Of a DNA stretch of 64,000 nucleotides, positions 57,009 through 64,000 are shown piece after piece. This DNA comes from Mactra quadrangularis (Eukaryota; Mollusca; Bivalvia; Venerida; Mactridae): positions 32,457,222 to 32,521,221 of the forward strand of contig CM046294.1 in the NCBI GenBank assembly GCA_025267735.1. Direction: 5' to 3'. Both the position numbers and the translations under genes were made by a program. The notes beneath the pieces were generated by a model. The model ran no database searches, was not told where the DNA came from, and worked only from the letters and a program-made list of their open reading frames with translations. The stretch's first letter is position 1. Each line of letters begins with the position of its first letter.

Positions 57009-57431
57009 TAGGGCTGTCACAATAAACCGGTATACCGGTATATTGCGTTACGCAGCTGCGGCAATACGTACCGTGGTACGATTTTAACATACCGGTATTT
57101 TGCAATATTTTTTATTTAAATTGGAAAATTCTTCCTTTGGCGATATAAAAGTAGCGAAACCTTAGTTTTTTCCATTGTTCATTCCACCTTACATTAAATA
57201 ACAAGAATTTATCTGATTAGGGCGCGTCACAATCCTAAATGACCGTGAATACTTAGAGGCTAGATTCTATCGGTAGCTGCATTAAGATGTGCAATGTTTC
57301 TGTTAAATACAGCAGAGGCACAACCAATCTAATAGCCCATAATATATTGTGGTAGGTATTGCGATACTACGCCAGCTTATTGCAATATATCGTGATACAC
57401 TTTTGAGTCTTGACGTATTGTGACAGCCCTA
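57009..57431. mobile_element. hAT-like element in copy 2, intact
   Basis: 423 bp, same element as 41694-49338 without interruption. GTATAAAC is at 57001-57008 and 57432-57439. No transposase. Confidence 0.88.
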
Positions 57432-57528
57432 GTATAAACCATTATTCATCAAATATGTTAAATGGCAACAAAACATGCTATTTTTCATTTGTCTAATCAT
57501 TTCGTTATTTTCCATCGTGTATTTTGAT

Positions 57529-57889
57529 TAGATTAATATGTGTTTATAAGATATCTATAGATTTAATCACAAGTGCCCAACACAAGTTTTTGTTCTTACT
57601 GTATACATATAAAGTCTATGTTTGTTTTTCTGAATACAGTACAACCTCTCTTGTGCAACACTCAATTGGAGGGACTTAAAAGTGTTGCTGTTGAGAGGTT
57701 GTTGTTCTGCAGAGGTAAAATTCAGTTAAAATCAGGCCCTACAGAAATATCAAAAGCTATTGTTATGCAGAGAATTTGTTTTGTAGAGGGCTGCTCTGCA
57801 GAGGTTTTACTGTATTTTGTTTTGCATGGACCACAAACTAAGTTCAATGGTTGTTTCAAAGGATAATTATTTGTTTATTTTATTTTCAG
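57529..57889 (+). other. Sequence before the first JAK coding exon
   Basis: Unique sequence plus the TA-flanked MITE at 57637-57812. An acceptor (TTATTTTCAG, ending 57889) precedes the exon, so the JAK transcript has at least one 5' UTR exon further upstream, not recognised here. Confidence 0.5.
57637..57812 (+). mobile_element. TA-flanked MITE (CAGTAYAACCTCT ends), copy B
   Basis: Starts CAGTACAACCTCTC and ends GCAGAGGTTTTACTG, with TA at 57635-57636 and 57813-57814. The internal sequence aligns with the reverse complement of 21317-21489. It lies just upstream of the first JAK coding exon, so it could lie in or near its 5' intron. Confidence 0.75.
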
Positions 57890-58838
57890 ACCTAAAATTA
57901 TGGAGTTTTTTAGAAATAGATTTGATGGTCAAGGAGATGACCAGGATGTTTGTCCTCCAGGATTTGTAGATGTACTTTTGTATGATGATAAAGATGACCA
58001 CACCAACTTGACCGGTCGAGCTAAACACTATAAAGAAAGTAATACGTGTGAAGATATCTGTAAAGAGATTGCTATACAAAATGATATGACCCCAACATTA
58101 CTTCCTTGTTTTGGTATATCAGTGTATGATCCAGCATTAAAGACTTTCACTTGGTTAAAACCTAATCAGAGACTCGGTGAAGTCAGATGTAAGAATGAAG
58201 GTTGTGAATTTCATTTTAGAATGAGATATCTTCCTCATAAATCTAAAATTAAATATTTACAGTCTTTTGATGTGGCAAGCTTTCAATATTTATTTGCTCA
58301 AGTTATGCGAGACTTCTTGAAGAATTGTCTTGAATGTTTCTCATCCTCTGAAAAGATTAAAGAAGTACATGTTGTTAGTGTTCTTCTCATGATGGGTAAG
58401 ATGAGACAGGATACAGAAAAACTGAACAGAAACTCGGACGATGTGAAAAAATTGTTTAAAAATTTTGATTCATATCTCCCTGCTTCAATTAAAGTAAACA
58501 AAAGATTTTACACTTCAGTATATTTATTTATTAAATCATTTCTGGATGGTCGGAGAGTGTTACAAGGCCATATGAAAAATGAAGTTAAGAAACTTGTTGA
58601 AAAATATAAAGTAGGAACATGTGACTATTTGTACATTTGGGGTTTTTGCTTGAACTATATTCTGGGTTTAAACCACGCATATTACAAGGAAACTTTTACA
58701 GCTTTTGATGTAGAGATTGATGAGGAAGAATTTGAAACTGTTGATGATGAACTTCATGTCGATGAGAGTATCGAGAAATTATCAGTGTGTGTAGAGATGG
58801 GGCAGACAGGACAGAGACTTATAGTTTCTAATGAAAAG
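57890..58838 (+). CDS. JAK: JAK exon with start codon: FERM F1 and F2
   Basis: 313 codons from ATG 57900, phase 0 out at GTTAGT. Ten bases of 5' UTR precede the ATG in this exon. Encodes MEFFRNRFDGQGDDQDVCPP, the F1 ubiquitin-like lobe and the helical F2 lobe, then an acidic loop (DVEIDEEEFETVDDE). Confidence 0.87.
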
Positions 58839-61800
58839 GTTAGTAGCAGTACTAACACTATTCTTCAAAATTTGATATAACATCTTATAGATTTCTCAAA
58901 GTGCCATATACATTGATAACCCCTCAGGGAAAGAACATAGACAGATGTATACTCCCCCCTAAAATTGCCCATGCAAAGGTTTTTATCTATCTAATAATAT
59001 GATGTTTATAGGAAAATATATATAAGTGTCAAAAAAAATGCTGGCTATATGTGCACAAAGTTAGAAGACTGATTGTCACTAATACAATGACATAACTTAA
59101 AATAATTAAAAACAAAACCCTTTTCATCTTTTGTAAAATTTTAGCATGATCCAAGAGCTTTTAAAAAGTTATATAACATATCTAGATGCTTTATATTGTA
59201 TACCTTCGGAAAGGATAGTTGAAGTTGTGGTAATGTACTTGAATCCCTTGGAAATGACCAAAACTTATGAGATTTTGAGAGCCTCCCCCTAAAGCCCTGG
59301 TCAGGGCTTTGCCTAGAACCCATCAGGGGCCTTTACAGCCCCTGGACTCTCATTCTGCTTGTTCATTGTCTGCCCCTATAATTAGATTCCCCTTAACTAG
59401 AAATCCTGGATCTGCCTATGAATAGTCTGATTACCTCTCATGGGAAAGGGTCTGTTTTATAGCCCCCAAACAATGCCATACATACACATTATGATAACTA
59501 TTGGAAAGGGCATCTTTCCCTCATAACCTCCTGGGAAAAGACTTTAAATTGATATGATTTAAACCCTTTTCCGGTCAATCCTGAAGGTTTGAGTGTCTGG
59601 AACCCACCTACTCTTCTATACATCAGTTCGAAAGATTAACTCGTTCACTTTCTACCTCTGCTAAAATACTACGTGCAAACTGATATTTCTATTCATAGAC
59701 AGAGACACATAAACATTTAAGTCGCATGACTGCCACGTGATTTTTAAAAATAGATGCAAAAAAATGTCACGCCTGTAATTTAAAAATGTCGAAATGCAAC
59801 CAATGAAAATGCGTATACAGTTTTTGAGCTAAATTGGAAATTGGTAAACTTTCATTGGTCGTTCAAAGGTTCATAGTAAAGGTCAATATCATAAATCGAC
59901 ACGTTTTAAGGCAGCGAGTGAATGTAATGTATTCACTGAGCTGCGAGGGGAGCGTAGAACCCACCAAAATGGCCACAGGACCAGTTTCTAACTGGATTTA
60001 ATGAATTTCTCTTCAGAAAAGCCGCAATAAGGACCCCTCTGTCACTGAGGTTTGAAGAGTGCCCTGTGCTCCTTATGTCAGAAAATATAACTGAATTATA
60101 TTTTATTTTTTTAGCCGGATTTTCAACGAAATAATTTGGCTTATAGTTTGGCGAAACCCAGTCCGACAGTCGTGGGTCTGGTGTCGTTAACAACTGCATT
60201 TAAGTTTTTCTTTACCAGATATTTCTGACAAATATTGTCAGATCTTTATGAAACTTCATACTATGATAACATACCATGCCATGAACAGACTAAGACAGTA
60301 ACCCTAACTCTACCTGTCTTTATTATGGATTATTTCCCTTAATAATTTTTGCGTTAAAGTTTTTAAATCCGGCTTTAATGTAGTTTTCACATTACATTTC
60401 TTGTTGTAGGATGATCTATACAAGATCGATCTCATAGATCTCACAGAGCTCAAAATAAAACAAGAGAAAGAATGGTGGTCAGTTCAAATTCATCATCAAA
60501 ATGGACATCCTAAGGTAAGATAATTGATGTATTTATTTAAACTCTGATTGTCTATGAAGGGACATTACTATGGATGAATGTTTTAGGAGTTATGCCCCTT
60601 TTCTATTTTACAAACATTAATTGGCAATTATTGTTTGATTTATTTCCTTTAACGAATTAAGTATTGTCTTGAAATCATTTTTTGTTTAAAGATAAGCCTT
60701 GCCAAGAACAAAGCACCCAAAAAGTCAAGCGCGCTGTCCTTGGACTGCTCTTGTTATTAGTGATACAACATAGTAATTGCATGTAGTTAGATTTGTTGTC
60801 AATTAAAAAAAAGATATGAATTTGACCTACAGCACATATGCTTACGTTTGTTCCTATGGGGACTAACAATATAAAGAATCATAAAAATATTACGGGCACA
60901 TTATCCAAATGTCATTTAGTTAAGAAATTACAAACAGCTGTCTATAATTTAGTTTTATTAAAAACATAGGCACGAGTTTTGTGTGATATAATTAGATATT
61001 GAGTTATTTAATAAACTTATCAAAACTAGTGTCTATGTTTTATTCTACTTAAAAATATAGAAAAAAACTGTATGTTATTTCAGTTCTTACATAGAAAAAT
61101 AAATTATTTGACCTTAAGTTAATAAACGAGGAGGTAAATTATAGCAGCCGTGTATGTGTTCAATATTAAAACATAGATGATGTCAGATGTAATATAGAGT
61201 GAAAACACACATGCCTATGTTAGACGTTAAAGTGTTTAATCTATGTATTAGGCAAGTTTTAAAGTATTGTGATGGTCCAGTAAATGTCTCCAGATATTTT
61301 TATCAACCCTGTAAATAATTTTCAGGTTATATATTTTGACGATAAGTGTACAGCTGAGTCATTTCTCTCCTGTTTAGAATGCTACTGTCGTTGTGTCTAT
61401 GATTTTTACTCAAGTTTATGTAAAACAGTACAACCTAGTTCTCATGAGGACTTAAAAAAGATAAGAAGATCGCATGGTCTTGTTTCGTATGTATAGTTTT
61501 GTACTATTTGAAAAAGAGGGTGGTTGTGTAATATTGTTGAATCATGGTTGTGATGATTTTCCTCGGAAGTGGTTACTTTGTTGGACTTGGACTCATAATT
61601 ATGGGTTTCAATCCCAAACCTATCATGTAATTTCTCTAGCAAGAAACTTTATCCCACTAGCTCAGTAGTGGGGGACCAGGAAGTAGCTGCTACTTCCTGG
61701 TCACCATAAGAGCCAAGTTATGTTTAGCATAATTTAGCTTTCATGTGGCATTAAGCATTCATTTACCTTGCAATTCATGGGTTTGAACTGCAGAAGCAAT

Positions 61801-62323
61801 AATGGAGTTCCATTTTGAGAGGTTTGGGATTTTTTTCCTTTTGAATGTTTATCAAGTGTTACATTTTTAAAAATCACTTAGTTCCTGTCATTGCTTCCAA
61901 ATTATAACTTGCCCATCTCAAGAAAAGTGTCCTTTCAACATAAATACGAGGAAGATCTATGTTTGATTAAAATTTAAACTAAATAACTTCATTTGACTAA
62001 GAATGAAAAACCTTGAGTGTGGGTATAGTTTTTTATTGGTTATGAAAATATTTATTATAAATGTTATTTTGAAGATTTTAATTTACAAATCAGGAAATAC
62101 ATGCCTTTGATGTGCTATATTTTGTCTTATACATGTAGAACAATCTTCTGGTTTTTTTGACAGAATGATTTTTTTCAGTGATGATTATGTTAAACGAATC
62201 TTACTAAAGAAAAACAGTAAAGACTTGTATATTTTACGTATGAATGGTAAATCGTTTGATGTTTATGATGTTTTATATCTATCCAATCAAAATGGAAGAT
62301 TGAAAAAAGCTTCATTACCCAAG
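57890..62323 (+). CDS. JAK: Janus kinase (JAK family), 5' coding exons: FERM and start of SH2
   Basis: Exons 57890-58838 (ATG at 57900), 60410-60514, 61326-61486 and 62164-62323 join in frame to 455 codons, with GT-AG introns. Residues 15-115 look like the FERM F1 lobe (DVLLYDDKDD ... CEDICKEIAI ... DPALKTFTWLKPNQRL), then F2 (FDVASFQYLFAQVMRDFL ... EVHVVSVLLMMGKM) and F3 (WWSVQIHHQNG ... IYFDDKCTAESFLSCLECYC). After a linker with HGLVS comes an SH2-like start (DDYVKRILLKKNSKDLYILR, Arg of the phosphotyrosine pocket). In JAKs FERM-SH2 binds cytokine-receptor Box1/Box2 at the membrane, ahead of the pseudokinase and kinase domains; these lie beyond the right edge. Invertebrates usually have one JAK, like fly hopscotch. 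Confidence 0.85.
58839..60409 (+). other. JAK intron
   Basis: 1.6 kb with no exon supported. No repeat recognised; small ORFs at 59141 and 59933 (minus strand) have no domain character. Confidence 0.4.
60410..60514 (+). CDS. JAK: JAK exon: start of FERM F3
   Basis: 35 codons, DDLYKIDLIDLTELKIKQEK then EWWSVQIHHQNGHPK, beta strands of the PH-like F3 lobe. Acceptor TTGTAG, donor GTAAGA. Phase 0 at both ends. Confidence 0.83.
60640..60755 (-). mobile_element. Helentron-like terminus (reverse)
   Basis: On the minus strand it starts AACAAGAG (complement of 60748-60755) followed by the small hairpin GTCC-AA-GGAC (60736-60745) and CAGCGCGCTTGACT, matching the terminus at 29997. Only this end is recognised. 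Confidence 0.5.
61326..61486 (+). CDS. JAK: JAK exon: end of F3 and FERM-SH2 linker
   Basis: Encodes VIYFDDKCTAESFLSCLECY, the F3 C-terminal helix with the F-D-D-K-x-x-A-E-S-F-x-S pattern seen in JAKs, then a linker to HGLV. Donor GTATGT. Ends in phase 2. Confidence 0.85.
61560..61720 (+). repeat. SINE family 2-like fragment
   Basis: Contains GGGTTTCAATCCCAAACC (B-box-like), TTTCTCTAGCAAGAAACTTT and an inverted GTAGCAGCTAC-type segment near 61684. Diverged, low-confidence relative of 19330-19640. Confidence 0.35.
62164..62323 (+). CDS. JAK: JAK exon: N-terminal part of the SH2-like domain
   Basis: Encodes MIFFSDDYVKRILLKKNSKD then LYILRMNGKSFDVYDVLYLS. YILR matches the SH2 FLVR-type strand. 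Ends in phase 0 at GTAAAC. The rest of the domain is outside the window. Confidence 0.82.
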
Positions 62324-62402
62324 GTAAACTCTATAAGCATTTCAGTTTTCCTAATCACTTGGAGCTTGTTGTGCTAGAATTTTGCCATTTACATGTAGCA
62401 CT

Positions 62403-62480
62403 AGGGGTGTAACAATACGGTAAAAACCGTATTGCAATATGTTGTAATACACGAAACCCGTATTGCAATATGTTGTAATA
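62403..62480. repeat. hAT-like end fragment (TAGGGGTGTAACAATACGG)
   Basis: Resembles the TAGGGCTGTAACGAT ends at 49347 and has an inner tandem of TATTGCAATATGTTGTAATAC. The partner end was not found within the window. Confidence 0.4.
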
Positions 62481-63639
62481 CATATTGTTCTTTGCGCATA
62501 CATGCATAGCATGAATTAATGCACATGCATTGTCTTAATTTGATCAACATCGTACATAGATATTTGTATTTTCAAATGATCTACACGTATAACGCGAATG
62601 TTTGAAAAAAATAGAAAAAGGTTTTTTGAATCGACTTTCAAAGATTTTTATTCTCTCACTTGAAGCTTCCTTGGTATTGCTAGCTTATAGGAAAATGTTG
62701 CATATTACGTAGGTATGCAAAATTGTTTTTAAAGCACAACACGTTAACTGCCAGAGTCTCATCACACTGATGTACTGTTGGTTGTTCTATTCCACAATTT
62801 CTATGGTTGTCTTGCTTCTGAACTAGTTACTTTCAAGTTTTTTAGAATTATTTCTCTTGGGGTAAAAGTTGAGCTCTCTCCCAAAAGGTCTCCAGTGATA
62901 CACAACATTTTTATATTTAGAAAAACAACAACAAAATTACCTGATTTTTTAATTCAACTGATATTATTTCACGGCGTCTCAACGCCGTGATATTGTGGTG
63001 GGTAGTTTTTGGTAGCAATGGGCAAAAGTCACTGACAAAAATCCTTTCGATTTCTACTGTCGACATTTTATTGGTTTTTAATGCAATCATTGTACAGCCC
63101 ATTTCCGTTTAAAGTTTAAAGAAAAAAGCATTTTTTTCGAAACCATATGCACAATATTTTTATCAATACGCTAAATATAAGCGTGTTATATAAACACATT
63201 TCCGAAAATCCTTTTGACACGCTTGAAAAGCTTGCCAGTTTTTAATTTGTTCGAATGGATTATGTTTTCTCGTTTTTGAGTTAATTTCACATGCATTTTG
63301 AACCTTACATTTCTAAGTTTCTATATTTGCTGGCATGTTATTTTATTTCTTTCTTACAAAATTATGATTTCTATTCGAAATAGCTTGCCTTTTATATTTA
63401 GGCGCATCTTTTCGGAATTGAGTGTTAAATCCTTTCGACTACTACATTTTCAAGCGAACATCAACATAACATGCGGAAAAAAATAAAAATGTACATAGAT
63501 ATTGCTGAATTAACGTTAATTACTTCGCAGGGTAATACATGATTCATAACTTTTTGTCTTGAAAGGATTCAGATTTCATTACGTACGACTTTAAATCTGT
63601 ATTATAAAAACATAGAACTGTTAATATGCGAAAAATGCA

Positions 63640-64000
63640 GTTAGGTTCAAACCAATGTAGAACCCTAACGGTGAAGTGTGACCCTGGAAAACCGGATATA
63701 CAGACGTATATTATGCTAATACCAAACGAATAAGCAACATCAAACAAGTCCATCTTGGGGCTGAAAGGAGGGATGTGACCTCAATTAAGCTATACAATAT
63801 ATGTACTTTAAACGTTTTAAAGTTGGTTCGAACCCCTGTACAGCCCCAACGGCGAAGTTTGACCCTTGAAGACCAGGTACACAGGCGTATTTTATGCTAA
63901 TACCAATCGAATGAGCAACATCATACAAGTTCATCTCGGGGCTGAAAGGAGGGATGTGACCTCAAAGAAGCCATATAATGGAAATACTTACTATAGACAG
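63640..64000. repeat. Tandem repeat, unit about 180 bp, two copies at the window edge
   Basis: 63645-63822 and 63826-64000 align over most of their length, sharing GGGGCTGAAAGGAGGGATGT and TATGCTAATACCAA blocks. The array may continue past the right edge. Possibly another pearl-like core repeat. Confidence 0.7.

Larger units (their letters stand above)
54128..57528 (+). repeat. Long direct repeat, copy 2 (uninterrupted)
   Basis: Matches copy 1 from TTTAATAAAAAATATAAGG to CATCGTGTATTTTGAT. It starts exactly at the outer edge of the Gypsy LTR and continues on the right into unique sequence before JAK. It keeps the empty site for the CR1/L2-like element (ACAATCCTAAAT at 57229-57240). Confidence 0.93.

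Noticed and set aside
38820..57528. The long direct repeats as LTRs of one giant retroelement
   Set aside because: They lack TG...CA ends and flanking duplications, contain a SINE and hAT element, and the enclosed ORFs belong to two unrelated elements on opposite strands.
62968..62990. Perfect 9-bp hairpin TCACGGCGT-CTCA-ACGCCGTGA as a terminator or regulatory hairpin
   Set aside because: Isolated in a JAK intron with no repeated context; chance or a small element remnant is as likely.

Overview
This is a window of a eukaryotic, very probably bivalve-mollusc, nuclear genome. The evidence is small exons with GT-AG introns, AT-rich intron sequence, tRNA-derived SINEs, and elements of the 'pearl'/Helentron style known from bivalves (an AACAAGAG terminus plus ~155-160 bp tandem core repeats). 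There are no prokaryotic operons. Species cannot be named from the sequence alone.

Three host genes can be reconstructed. (1) 309-9707, plus strand: the last six coding exons of a protein with a dsRNA-binding-like module and a Q/N-rich tail. It may be the C-terminus of XRN1, but that name is tentative. (2) 34260-16776, minus strand: a complete 13-exon LSG1 gene, the circularly permuted GTPase of 60S ribosome maturation. All intron phases agree and the predicted protein is 716 aa. (3) 57890 to beyond the right edge, plus strand: the first coding exons of a Janus kinase (FERM domain, then the start of SH2). Genes 1 and 2 converge on a 7 kb spacer. Genes 2 and 3 diverge across 23 kb made almost entirely of nested mobile DNA.

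The 34.6-57.5 kb block is the most informative part. A near-identical ~3.1-3.4 kb segment occurs twice in direct orientation (38820-50629 with insertions, and 54128-57528). Copy 1 carries a 7.2 kb three-ORF CR1/L2-like retrotransposon and an extra hAT-like element that copy 2 lacks. Copy 2 is preceded by a broken Gypsy element that is absent left of copy 1. This is either a recent duplication or two haplotypes joined by the assembler. The empty sites in copy 2 give exact insertion boundaries.

The CR1/L2-like element (41918-49141) is the best candidate for something undescribed. It has separate ORFs for an SGNH esterase, a PHD-type/coiled-coil protein and an endonuclease-reverse transcriptase. 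Nine copies of a stem-loop with an invariant ACTG loop and covarying, wobble-tolerant stems lie only in its non-coding leader and inter-ORF spacer. Its ORF1 and ORF2 share one frame, separated by a single TAG, and ORF2 has no ATG before the endonuclease domain. The element looks intact and young.

Elsewhere, introns and spacers hold TIR elements with clear target duplications (TA, 4-bp, 8-bp and 9-bp classes), two cases of one element nested in a SINE, and minisatellites with 20-bp, 31-bp and 31/35/39-bp units that produce long but meaningless ORFs.
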